Shown piece by piece: positions 1 to 10,564 of a stretch of 55,471 nt of DNA. Source of the stretch: Hofstenia miamia (taxonomy: Eukaryota > Xenacoelomorpha > Acoela > Hofsteniidae); NCBI GenBank assembly GCA_900660155.1, contig CABFPE010000242.1, positions 684,907 through 740,377 on the forward strand, read 5' to 3'. Every line of letters begins with the position of its first letter. Position 1 is the stretch's first letter. A program made the position numbers and the translations under genes. A model generated the notes under the pieces. That model was not told the origin of the DNA, made no database searches, and was given only the letters and a program-made list of their open reading frames with translations.

Positions 1-796
1 ATCTAAGGAAAAGCCAACAACGTAGGATATCAATCAATTAGCATCTTGATGTTTGAAACGGTCATTTGANGATGAATTAAAAAAAGTTGCTGCATTATTA
101 ATTACGTCATACGCAAGTGCACCATTTTACAAAGTAAAGTGAAAATAACACTTGATAAGGACTCCAAAACTTCTAGGTCTTCTGCTACTACGTCTTATTC
201 CAGAGCTCAATTGAGTACAGGGCAAGGATCTCAAAAACTTTAATTCTTCATCCCTCTACAATTTCAACCAAACATTTCCCCTTACACATGCATACCATTT
301 TAAAGTCGCCGGTGCCCATAAAATATTTTTTATGAGCCTTTCCTCGAGTTATACCAATAAAAGCCTATTTTTATAAACTCTTCCTTATTCTGTAAAATTC
401 CAGAAGTGTTTTCATTATCGAAGATGTTCGTTTCCCACGTATATATAGCTCAATTATATTATGAAAATAAAGTTCATAGTTAATGGAGAAGCAGGATGAA
501 CTTTTCAAAAAAATACGGATTTTCAACCCAAGAAAAATGAAAAAAGTTTTTCATTCCGTTTCTGGTAGAAACTTTTTTCTGACAATATTTAGCTACTAGC
601 ATTCTAGAATTTGGACAATTCTACGGCTGAAATAAAAGTTATGTACAAATATTAACAATCCGACTACTAAAAAGCCGGAGGGGTAACAATGGTATTAAAA
701 TTAAGGTGCGTCTTCAGTTTTACGAGTATCTAAGGCAATTGTCATTAACAATGATAATTTTTTTGCAATTATTTTTTTCAAAAAATAAACATTTAG
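1..796. other. AT-rich sequence, no gene recognised
   Basis: This stretch would be 5' flank or intron of the WD40 fragment. No exon matching the N-terminal G-beta blades was found on the plus strand. A single N lies at 70. Confidence 0.5.
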
Positions 797-1236
797 GACT
801 AGACAACGTTCTATGTTTTTACAATTTAAAATACAACGATGCTCCCCCATTACGAATTCTTGAAGGTCATGATGGATACATTTCAGCTTGTAGATTTCCA
901 TCTTCACATCAAGTAGTAACAGCCTCAGGTGACAAAACCGCCCGCCTTTGGGATGTAAACACCGCCCACACAGTAAGTCTGAATTGAAGTAATTCTCGGA
1001 TTAGAAACAATGTTTAGATTACAGTTTTTGACAAACATACTGGCGACATATTCAGTCTGGATAAAACAGTTACACCGCAAACGTTCACTACAGGCTCGTC
1101 AGACAACACTGCTAAGAAATGGGATGTGCGAACCGGTAAATGTGTCAATAGCTACGAAGTAGAAAATCACGATATAGCTGGAGTTGCGACTCATCCTTCA
1201 GAGACCTGCTGTTTATTGATATGTAATGCAGTAAAG
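797..1236 (+). pseudogene. Partial G-protein beta-like WD40 gene (two exons)
   Basis: Two exons encode WD40 repeats most like heterotrimeric G-protein beta subunits. Exon 797-972 follows an acceptor ending at 796. It reads GLDNVLCFYNLK, then an LEGHDGYISACRF...SGDKTARLWDV blade that matches the G-beta GLDN..IYNLK and AGHTGYLSCCRF...SGDTTCALWD segments. The 45-bp intron 973-1017 (GTAAGT..TTTAG) is in phase 0. Exon 1018-1236 continues with KHTGDIFSL and SSDNTAKKWDVRTGKC. G-beta normally has about 340 residues and seven blades; only about two and a half are visible. No upstream N-terminal exon is seen in 1-796. After about 1236 the frame soon stops, and a piggyBac element begins at 1363. The second blade is divergent (DKTVTPQTFTTGSSDN). 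It is either a diverged paralogue whose other exons lie elsewhere or a pseudogene broken by the transposon. G-beta-like homology is fairly sure; status is uncertain. Confidence 0.6.
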
Positions 1237-1404
1237 GTAACAATTTACAAATTAAACAGTTCAATGCTAAAGATGAGGATGTCATAATTATTAGAAAAAA
1301 TGTACAGCACGTTAAGTCAATGAAAATCTGTTTGGTAAACTTTATCAAATAAAATGTCTTAACCCGCGCATTATCTTAGAAACACACGATCGTCGTTTAC
1401 TTCT

Positions 1405-1423
1405 GGGGTGATTTAGTCACCCC
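1405..1423. repeat. piggyBac subterminal palindrome, left (3') end
   Basis: GGGGTGATTTAGTCACCCC is 19 bp with 7-bp perfect arms. It lies 42 bp inside the left end. It corresponds in size and place to the 19-bp internal inverted repeat of T. ni piggyBac, which the transposase binds. Confidence 0.8.
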
Positions 1424-1504
1424 ATTATAAATAATTGTAAACACTTGTTAAATTTGATACATATTTGGTTTTTCTGATCACTATTTGTAAAATTGACATA
1501 AATA

Positions 1505-3182
1505 TATAAAAGAAAAATAAAAACATTTATAAATGAAACAAAAAATTTCTAAAATATACTAAAAAACAAATTTATAATTGTTGCATTTTCACATGCACTC
1601 ATTACATTTAACAATTTTGGTCGCATGATTAGAGCAAACAAAATTATGACATAGTGTACATCTTTGGGATGTCTTGAAGTCAGAGACTCTTTTGCAAAGT
1701 AAACAGCGCCCTCGTTTTGCTTGATTTTCTGAAGGATTGTTACATCCAGAACTCCTTTGTGGAGGATCATAGCCAATCAGTTTCATGGCAGTGAAAATTT
1801 GCTTTGGCAAATTTCTTAGACTTCGTTTTTGGATTGTCTCATCAACAAGTTGATATCCGCAATTCATAAGAAAGTTAAAGCGAAAGGAAGAGCTTACGCG
1901 ATTTTCGGATAGGCTCCTCATGATTATGGAAGCATTGAGTAAGGACACATCAATTAGATTGGTAAAAAAGCGAAAAGTCCAACGAAAGCTAATTCGACCA
2001 CATGAATAGTAGTTCACTTGTCGGTCCATCAAGTCTACTCCTGATTTTGTGATATTATAATCACTAACAATATCTGGTAAGTTTTTCTCAGATTGGTTTA
2101 TTTCAGTGTGCATGGTCGAAAGAATTAAAACTGGCTTCTTCTTTTTGTCCCAATAGCTGATTAAAAGTTGTTCACTAGATTTATAAAATTTAGCTGACTT
2201 TTTACTTCTACCCGTCAGGTCTTTAGCAATACTCGGGATCTCTCTTCGATTGTATCTAATTGTGCCAACAAGTGATGTGCCATTTTCAAGAAGTTTATCT
2301 GCTAAGCTTGAACTTGTGAACCAGTTATCCATTGTAATATTGTAGTATAAAAGAAAAATAAAAACATTTATAAATGAAACAAAAAATTTCTAAAATATAC
2401 TAAAAAACAAATTTATAATTGTTACATTTTCACATGCACTCATTACATTTAACAATTTTGGTCGCATGATTAGAGCAAACAAAATTATGACATAGTGTAC
2501 ATCTTTGGGATGTCTTGAAGTCAGAGACTCTTTTGCAAAGTAAACAGCGCCCTCGTTTTGCTTGATTTTCTGAAGGATTGTTACATCCAGAACTCCTTTG
2601 TGGAGGATCATAGCCAATCAGTTTCATGGCAGTGAAAATTTGCTTTGGCAAATTTCTTAGACTTCGTTTTTGGATTGTCTCATCAACAAGTTGATATCCG
2701 CAATTCATAAGAAAGTTAAAGCGAAAGGAAGAGCTTACGCGATTTTCGGATAGGCTCCTCATGATTATGGAAGCATTGAGTAAGGACACATCAATTAGAT
2801 TGTAAAAAAGCGAAAAGTCCAACGAAAGCTAATTCGACCACATGAATAGTAGTTCACTTGTCGGTCCATCAAGTCTACTGATTTTGTGATATTATAATCA
2901 CTGACAATATCTGGTAAGTTTTTCTCAGATTGGTTTATTTCAGTGTGCATGGTCGAAAGAATTAAAACTGGCTTCTTCTTTTTGTCCCAATAGCTGATTA
3001 AAAGTTGTTCACCAGATTTATAAAATTTAGCTGACTTTTTACTTCTACCCGTCAAGTCTTTAGCAATACTCGGGATCTCTCTTCGATTGTATCTAATTGT
3101 GCCAACAAGTGATGTGTCATTTTCAAGAAGTTTATCTGCTAAGCTTGAACTTGTGAACCAGTTATCCATTGTAATATTGTAG
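1505..3182. repeat. Internal tandem duplication in piggyBac copy 1
   Basis: Unit 1 (1505-2345, 841 bp) is followed directly by unit 2 (2346-3182, 837 bp). The units are nearly identical. The length difference is a 1-bp deletion (near 2803) and a 3-bp deletion (near 2878) in unit 2, plus a few substitutions. The junction ...TTGTAG|TATAAAAG is clean and has no N. It is either a recent tandem duplication inside the element or two copies collapsed wrongly during assembly. Confidence 0.92.
1589..2332 (-). pseudogene. Duplicated 3' part of piggyBac transposase
   Basis: This second copy of the C-terminal 247 residues lies beyond the stop of the main transposase. It begins MDNWFTSSSLADKLL, which includes the second catalytic aspartate. 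It keeps the ancestral SGVDLMDRQ third-aspartate motif and runs without interruption into the C-terminal cysteine-rich finger. It has no N-terminal half or first catalytic aspartate, so it cannot act alone. It is the intact-frame twin of 2346-3182 and shows what the frameshifted copy has lost. Confidence 0.88.
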
Positions 3183-4213
3183 CCCTTATTCAAATAGTCT
3201 CGAGCTACCTTCATAACAATTGCCTCTGGCACAGACACACCTTCCTTTTCAATCAGTGATAACGTAGACTCCCCAATATATGGAATTCCGCTTAGCGCAT
3301 AACCAGTATCGGATTCACACAACCAAATTAGTTTCATGCCGAATTTTCCTGGCTTGTTAGCCATATAAATACGGAACTTAACTCTTCCCTTAAACTTCAG
3401 GAGTTGTTCATCTACAGTGAGATATGGTTGAGGTATGTAGTGTTGTTTAGTTTTTTGGCAAAAAATGGTCCAAATATCGCGAACTGGGCTAAGAGGGTCA
3501 GATTTATTGCGCTGTACTCTATTATCAAATCTAAGAAACCTCTTTAAAAGGAGAAACCGATTTCTTGACATTGTTGCCCGGTAAACCGGCAATCCATCTC
3601 TGTCAGACCAGAGACACGCAGTATCGCGGTCTGAAGCCTTTGTTGCACCTGATATTATCAACAAACCAAGAAAGGCTTCCATTTCTGCTCTATCTGTTGA
3701 AGTCCACGTTTTGCGAAGAGTTGATTCTAGAGAATATTCAGCAATGACGCGCCTGGCATGTAAATTGGTATAGCGCACAGCAACATCAATTATTTCATTA
3801 AAATATAGAAAGAAGGCTTCTTTCTCACTGCTTGGGTGTATTCCAGGAGCAACTCCTGATTTTTGGCGATAAATATTCCTCCTTGGAATGCGACCATCAC
3901 CAGTTTCTGAATATTCATGCCACTCACGGCCTGAAGAGGCCACAAAAGAGAGTTTGTCAACTTGACCATCATCACTATCATTTTCGTCACTATCTGCAAT
4001 AGTGAAAAGTCCATCAATTTCATTGTCATCAGATTCAGTCTCAGCTAAACCGAGGTCAGCAGTAATTCCATCAACTTCATCTTGGGACTCCACTGTAGGT
4101 TCTTCATCTAATAGGTCTGCTAATGGCAAATCCTCGTCAGATTCATCATTTTCCACTTCCCATATACGCTGAAGTGCTACATCTGCTGAAAATCGCCTAG
4201 GCCTGTTGGACAT
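2430..4213 (-). pseudogene. piggyBac transposase, frameshifted
   Basis: This encodes a DDE_Tnp_1_7 (piggyBac) transposase that cuts and pastes the element at TTAA. The likely start is the ATG at 4213 (MSNRPRRFSADVALQRIWE), followed by an acidic region rich in D, E and S. An in-frame ATG further upstream at 4294 lacks family likeness. Numbered from 4213, the three catalytic aspartates are D268 (TVDEQLLKFKGR), D350 (NITMDNWF) and D447 (SVDLMDRQ), close to the T. ni positions. A 1-nt deletion near 2803 (attgtaaa; the sister copy has attggtaaa) ends the frame after RWTFRFF. The C-terminal part, 2822-2430, continues in another frame and ends in a cysteine-rich finger (CLLCKRV...CTLCHNFVCSNH...CNECM). 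A 3-nt deletion also turns GVD into VD at the third aspartate. It is probably inactive. Confidence 0.9.
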
Positions 4214-4433
4214 GATGCTGGAAAGATAATGATACACAAATTTAACTAAATTACTAAATTTTAAATAATAAGATTTATAATTGGAAATCAGCAAATTTAA
4301 ATATAGCTATTAAACTAGATTATTTTTTAAAAATGAATTTAAAAATTAGTGATAGTTGCTTATTACAAACTGTCAGCTATAAATATTTAAAGTTTCTTTC
4401 ATTGAAATCTAAGAAATCGCAAAATTTTTGCAT

Positions 4434-4452
4434 GGGGTGACAAAGTCACCCC
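4434..4452. repeat. piggyBac internal palindrome, third copy
   Basis: GGGGTGACAAAGTCACCCC lies about 195 bp inside the right (5') end, upstream of the transposase start. It is a third copy of the same 19-bp palindrome and could be an extra transposase-binding or promoter-proximal site. Confidence 0.7.
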
Positions 4453-4612
4453 AAAGATAAAGAAAGGACAATGATGCTGCACTTTTTGATTAAAAGCAAA
4501 TTATCTTTTGCAACTTTTGCATTGTATTTACACAAGCATTTTAGACAAAGTCACAAAATATCTTGAAGCAAAACTATTAATTTCAAAATATATCATTAAA
4601 GTAATATCATGT

Positions 4613-4631
4613 GGGGTGACTCAGTCACCCC
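4613..4631. repeat. piggyBac subterminal palindrome, right (5') end
   Basis: GGGGTGACTCAGTCACCCC lies exactly 16 bp from the right end, as expected for a 13-bp terminal repeat plus a 3-bp spacer. Confidence 0.8.
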
Positions 4632-4651
4632 AAACATAAACGGCGGGTTAA

Positions 4652-7240
4652 AATTTTTCTAAGAATTACAACTTTCAAACATTGTTGTTGTTAGCTATGA
4701 TTAAAACTCATGAATACCTTAATATTATACAAAAAGAAGTTCCTGACATTCTGGCGCGCCGCAACGCCTCAATCCTACAACAAAATATAACTACATAACA
4801 CAAAGTGAAAATAGGTATCTCTGGTTTTGGTCTTCTAAAAATTGTGAAGATGTTTGTTGTGTAACAGAATTCATTCGAGGAAATGGCGGCAACCATCAAA
4901 GAAGTGTGGTTTCGAGAGATAATGACTAATCCTGCCATAGTCTTATTTACTCAATATCTCTACGAATTGCAACTTGTCTAACCAAGCAAGGTATTCATAC
5001 AAAATGTTGACTTTTCCGTGTTATAAACGAATTTTCATGTTTTTTAGTGATGTGAAGAACAATACAGCTTTTATTCTACAATATGGTTCTTTCCAATATC
5101 AATAAATTATAGAGCTAATCAATTTAACTACAAAACAAAAATGCTCAAACATTCAGAGCTTTAGACAATTTTTCCAAAGTTTTTCACAAAACTGTATGCA
5201 TGGACTTTTGTGGGAATTCAATTTAATGAATAATAAGTTGATAGTTTGACCATGGACTAAGTTAAGTAATTTAGAGTCGTTCATGTTTTTGACTGGTGCA
5301 ATGGAATGTCATTGCTAACAGATATGAGCTGATAGCTGCTGTTTCCTAACAATGCTTGATGAACATTCATTAGTTGTATGAAGTGTTTTACATTAGCCCT
5401 GGGTTAGCAGGAGGTAATAACTGCAACAAAACACTAATTATTTCTTATAGCCTAGAGTTTTAGTGATAACGTGTATGAAATTTTTCAACATAGGATTTTG
5501 CAATTTAAAGCTCTTAATATTATTCTTACAAAGAAAGGTTAAAAATGTGCTCTTGACAATTGTGTAAAAGCAAAATTCTTGAACTTCCTTTCAAATACAA
5601 CGGAAAGTGCCTTTTGGTAGTGAAGCATCAATAGAACTGCTTCATTTCAGCCACAAAAAATGCTGTTAACCTATAAATTTACATTTGTTATTGTAAATTT
5701 AATTGGTTTATCTTTTAGAAAATTTATCTGTTTCAAATTAGAGATATAATTTATGAAGCATATCAATTTTCAAACCATAAATATGCTTTTTTATCTTCTG
5801 CATTCAAAATAACTATCAATGCAACTGGTAAGCTTTTCTAAACAAACTATTATTGAGAAGTGAACACTAATATCAGTAAGGTCAAAAACCAAGCTTTGTT
5901 CCAACACATACTTAATATTTATCATTTAAAATTTCAATATTTATTCAATTAATTTAAAATCGATTAAATTCTTTTTGTAGAATACTTCTAGTCTCTTATG
6001 CAAAATTTCTTTTTCCGAATTAACACGAACTTTTTATAAGAATGAAATCACCAAAGTTTTGTTGAGAATCTACTTAAACCAAATTTATTTAAATTTTCTT
6101 AGCAAATAATCAGAATAGATTTGGCTTTCTTGTGAATTATTACTTAATGATATTAAAGGCATCAAAGTACTGTCAATGATCGTACCTTCGGAATGCTCAT
6201 TAAAAGGCATTCCGGGTAATTTTCTATAAAATTTGATTATTAACTACCCCTGCACTTATTTCAATTCTTTATCAATTCTACTACATTCCCTGATCTTTGA
6301 AAAATATCACTGTTTGTTAAATAAATCTGGAAAACATCAAGTAATCAGTTATCAGTATTTAATAGTTACCTATTAAGTGCTTAATGATAGTCATAAGAAA
6401 TCTTTTCTTCAAGGGGCGTCGATTGCCTGACATAAATATATGTGTGATACAACATGTTATGTTTGTAAGGTTTTCTACAAGTTTGTTATTTCATTTTAAA
6501 TTTCTGTTATCTCCCCTATTATTATGATATGAAATATTGGTTTACCCCTGTTATCAGTAATAGTTTCAGGCAGATTTTCATATTCGCTATGTGGTAAAAA
6601 GTTGAATTTCTTCTTATCTCCTCCTTTAGCTATATTCCGTTTGTATTCTGGCAGAAGTCAGCATTTGAATTTTAAAAGTTAGATCCTTAATTTAAAAAAT
6701 ATTTCAATAAAAGGTTAATGAAAATATTAAACAGTTAGCAGATAATTTTCTCAATTATGTTTATACAAGGAAGTCTATTTGCCAAATTAATTGATCTGAC
6801 ACTAGAACTTGCAACAGAAAATCCCAAACTTGTAATTTTTTGAAATATAATGAAATGATTGATAGATTGATATATCTATAACAATTTGCAATGTACATTG
6901 CAGAATCAAGAAGTTTTCTTCAAATTTTAGCGGTGTATAATAGTGCATCAAAAAAATTTAATTATTGGGGAGATGATTCAGATCGGTCGAGAATTTGATG
7001 GATTTATTAAAGTATATTTTTCAAGTTGATTTCAAGAATTTCTAAGAAATTGCCTAGCTGTTGATTGGAAGTGGCCTTTTAGTACACGCTAATCACTTGC
7101 TTAAAATTTATTGCATCCCCTGAATGTAGTTTACACAAATTTGGAGTCATTTCCTAGTTGTAGTAATATTTTTTGAGAATAAACTTGATGTAATATATTG
7201 ATTCAAGAAGGACTATTGCTTAACATCATCTTAGGTATGA
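4652..7240. other. AT-rich noncoding sequence
   Basis: No gene is supported here. At 4802-4831 the plus strand reads KVKIGISGFG, like the first strand of GAPDH (KVKVGVNGFG). At about 4924 another frame reads TNPAI, where GAPDH has NDPFI. Stops and frame changes follow within a few codons, so at most it is a worn pseudogene scrap. Confidence 0.35.
6184..6217. repeat. GC-rich hairpin in AT-rich DNA
   Basis: CGGAATGC (6189-6196) pairs with GCATTCCG (6207-6214) over a 10-nt loop. ACC (6184-6186) can pair with GGT (6215-6217) past a 2-nt bulge. No gene is nearby and the function is unknown. Confidence 0.4.
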
Positions 7241-9380
7241 GACTCCGAATAGTTGCCCTTTAAGACATTGGCGTTACCGCTGCATGGGCGCTCTGCCCTT
7301 TGGGTCGTCAGTTAACAGTGGTGCCATGTTTACTTTGTGAACAAGGGGTGGTGGCTGTAGTAAAGCCTGTTTTTTTTAGTTTCTGGTGACAGACGGCGGT
7401 GCAGATGAAGTTCTGCCAGCAAGATTGGTAATGTTCCTGAGCTGTGAGGGATAATTCTTTCTTCTGGCGTTTGGGATAGGTCAAGGACAGCGTTTTCTGG
7501 TTCACTGTTAATTTTTTGGTTGTATCAGACCAAATCGAGAGAATCACAAATCTCTCAACTGAAGTTCAGCTTTCGGTTCACTCCACTAATCAGACACAAC
7601 ACAGATCAGCGGTCTGAGCGCCAGGGGTTAGTGTTGGGCCTTAATAGTCACACTTCTAGAAAAATATCAAGGAATAAATTTAAATTTTCGGTTCATTATA
7701 ATTGAAGTAGTTGATGTTCCAAGCATCATTTTCCTAAAATAACATTATAGACGACTGCTTCTGCTGAAAAGTTGAATAAACTCGGTACTCATTTTTTCTC
7801 TCGGTTTCTCGGTTCAGTTTCGGTTGTGAATGAAACCTGCGTATTAAGATTTTTCAGTCTACCCGAGCATTACCTGAAAAAGCTATGGTAATTTATTTTC
7901 TAATTGAGACAAAAGTCTATCGATGAACTTTTTCCCCGGACAATAAAAAGTATTCACTAACTGCGTCTTAAAAGGAGAACTCTTAATAGGGCTGGAGATT
8001 GGAGATGGTCAAACCAATTATATCAACGATTTTGTTTTCTGAATAGTGTCACTCGAAAGCTGGGGGCTTCTAGTAGAACCCTAATTCTCAAATGGTCTTA
8101 AGTAATACGTGTTCCTTCTGACATGTTGATAAAATGGATAGTAAGATCAGATCCTACTAGGCAGATGAGTAAACAATTTGCTAACAACAGACATACATAC
8201 ATACCGGGTAATTAATTGCCAGTTATTCTTGACGAACGTTCGCATCGTGATACTACAATATTTTCCACTCCACAAAACACAATAAGCTGGTTGACCCTAG
8301 CAGATTTATACCTCTGCAACAATGTAAACAATATTATTCGCTAGGAATTAATAGTGTTATTTGACTTTAGTTTATGCAATTGTAAGTTATCATAGATGGC
8401 AGTTATTCATGCCCTATTAAATATGTTATAGTTCATGACTCGGTGAAGAAACAAGAAAAGTTAGTCTTAGAGACAAAAAGACTTTCAGATATATTTCAAG
8501 AACCAGCTCAATCATTTGAGATGAGATAGATGATTAAATTGCTGCTCAGTAATTGCATCTGCAGAAATCTTTTTTTCCTAACCAATATAATAATGGTGTA
8601 AATTTTTTGAAAAACAAAATTGGCGCCATTGAAAAAATGCCTGCAAAACATTTCAAGCTAACGCTGTCAATTGTCAAAGGGCTCATGCTCAACCTCCGGA
8701 CCAGTTTATCACGAATTTTTAATACTCTAATGAGACGTTGCCATTTTTTTGCATAAAATTCGTAATCTGCTGAAGTAATTGGAGTTGTGCCTAAACTGTA
8801 ATGCTTAAAGAAGAATATGTTTCTTAAAGCAAAATATTTCTTCGCATTGATAATATTGGTCATCTAAAAGTCTTGTTATTTTGTATTATGATATCTATGT
8901 AGAATTTAAGGAGAATTACGTAAGCATATTGCTGGTGCATAGTCTTAGCATAAGTTATAGAACGCTATTGCTTCACTCAACTTCAAATATCTTATTTATA
9001 AGAAAAATATATATAGATTTTAAATAATAAATGTCAAACCTTCATTCTGCATTAATACTCTCTCAACAATTGCCAATGAATCCAGCCCTTGCTAATTAAA
9101 TAACTAAACTGTTTCATGCATCAGCTCACTTGAATTGTTGAGAGTAAAACGTCTATCAAACAGATAATAGATAATGCAGCATCACAATATATACAATCAA
9201 ATTCCACTGATTGAAAACTTACCAAATTCATTCTATATACAAAGGAATAATATTTCATGGTATCCATATTTATGTAATGTACAAAACTTTGTAATGAGGA
9301 TACAAAATAACTTAAGTTACCATTTAGTAGCCAGAATAGGATTATTCTGAATGATACTTATCAGAAGATCAATACTTGAA
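7241..9380. other. Noncoding; includes a GC-richer unidentified patch
   Basis: The part 7250-7640 is more GC-rich than its surroundings and has open frames on the minus strand (7308-7547). I do not recognise either minus-strand reading. TCGGTTCA-like motifs recur at about 7570, 7685 and 7800, which suggests a repeat fragment. The rest is AT-rich with no gene seen. Confidence 0.3.
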
Positions 9381-9386
9381 GGTTAA

Positions 9387-9990
9387 CACTAGACCGCCCA
9401 AATCGGTCAAAATTGACGGACGGGTGCATCATTGATATAGCTGCATTTTTACTAGCCCTGTGAGTAGTTGACTCAAATTGGCTGATTTTATTCCTTTCTT
9501 CGACCTATGGAATTGAGCAATATATTTTATAAACTATCAACTTTTTGTTTATATTTTCAAGAAATACCATCAAACACCCAGTGCGTTCATTTTAACAACG
9601 TATCATTATTCATCTAAAGGATTATCTTCAGAATGTTATTTTATTCACCAGTCCTGTTCATTTGAGAAATATCTGCACACAAGAAGATGACACAGCATTA
9701 CTAATAGTTGAACGACCCCACAGAAGAGGGAGTAAAGGAGTTTATATTCTGGTTTTTGTTGATCTTGACTATGATGATGGAAATTCAAATGACTCCAATT
9801 TTCATTAAGAAAACTATATTTTTTCAACTGAAAGATCGTCTAATGAATGTGAGAATGTTGAAACGTACTAGTATTATGACTTGGGCGAGATTTCGTGCCA
9901 CAAATTGACCTTTGACCCTGGCGGGAATGGATATGATCTAATTGTGTACTTTGGCCATCAGTGTATATTTGACGTCATTGATATTGGTTG
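9387..9990 (+). mobile_element. Probable decayed piggyBac 5' end
   Basis: TTAA (9383-9386) is followed by CACTAGACCGCCC, a 13-bp end like that of copy 2 (CACTAAAAGCCCC). After 3 nt comes an imperfect palindrome TCGGTCAAAATTGACGGA (9403-9420). This is the 13+3+palindrome layout of the 5' ends of the two complete piggyBacs here. Rightward, a broken plus-strand frame at 9650-9880 has acidic stretches (VDLDYDDGNSNDSNF, then SSNECENVET) that could be the N-terminal acidic region of a transposase. Stops interrupt it and no catalytic domain or matching right end is seen. Confidence 0.45.
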
Positions 9991-10150
9991 GTAAATAGAT
10001 TGGTTTGTAGTCTATTGTTTAAATGTAGCTATTTTTTTTATATACATATTACATAAATAATTGACTGACAGTGTATACTTTGACCATCTGTGTATCTCTG
10101 ACGTCATTGGAATATTATTGTCATTGTTTGCAATCTAATGTATAAAATGT
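9942..10150 (+). repeat. Degenerate tandem duplication, ~129-bp spacing
   Basis: A segment starting GTGTACTTTGGCCATC, with TTTGACGTCATTG further on, recurs about 129 bp later as GTGTATACTTTGACCATC, with CTGACGTCATTGG. It adjoins the 71-bp array and may be an older satellite layer. Confidence 0.55.
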
Positions 10151-10265
10151 AACCAATTTGTTTACTTGCATATTTACGTGGTCTAATTTAGTTTACATGT
10201 TTTAATTGCTTTTTGTTAATGTACATGACTTGCTTATTTATATGACCTTACTTATTTTACATGTT

Positions 10266-10564
10266 TCATTTTACATACTTGTTTTTTTATTAACATACAT
10301 TACATTGGAAATATCACATTAATTTAGTTTACATATTTAGTTTACATACTTGTTTTTTATTAACATACATGACATTGGAAAATATCACATTAATTTAGTT
10401 TACATACTTAGTTTACATACTTGTTTTTTATTAACATACATGACATTGGAAAATATCACATTAATTTAGTTTACATACTTAGTTTACATACTTGTTTTTT
10501 ATTAACATACATGACATTGGAAAATATCACATTAATTTAGTTTATATACTTATTTTACATACTA
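10266..10564 (+). repeat. 71-bp satellite array truncated by gap
   Basis: About four direct copies of a 71-bp unit (ACATACTTGTTTTTTATTAA ... TTAGTTT) are seen. The middle units are virtually identical and the outer ones more diverged. The array runs straight into the N gap, so its true length is unknown and probably caused the gap. Confidence 0.9.

Larger units (their letters stand above)
1363..4647 (-). mobile_element. piggyBac-like DNA transposon, copy 1 (decayed)
   Basis: The element is flanked by TTAA on both sides (1359-1362 and 4648-4651), the piggyBac target duplication. Its ends start CCCGCGCATT at the left and, read inward on the other strand, CCCGCCGTTT at the right. A 19-bp imperfect palindrome GGGGTGA....AGTCACCCC lies 42 bp from the left end and 16 bp from the right end. 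The right end therefore fits a 13-bp terminal repeat plus 3-bp spacer, and the left end a 13-bp repeat plus about 29 bp, the asymmetry known from Trichoplusia ni piggyBac. The transposase is on the minus strand. Length is 3285 bp, or about 2448 bp without the internal duplication, close to copy 2 in this window (2439 bp). Confidence 0.93.
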
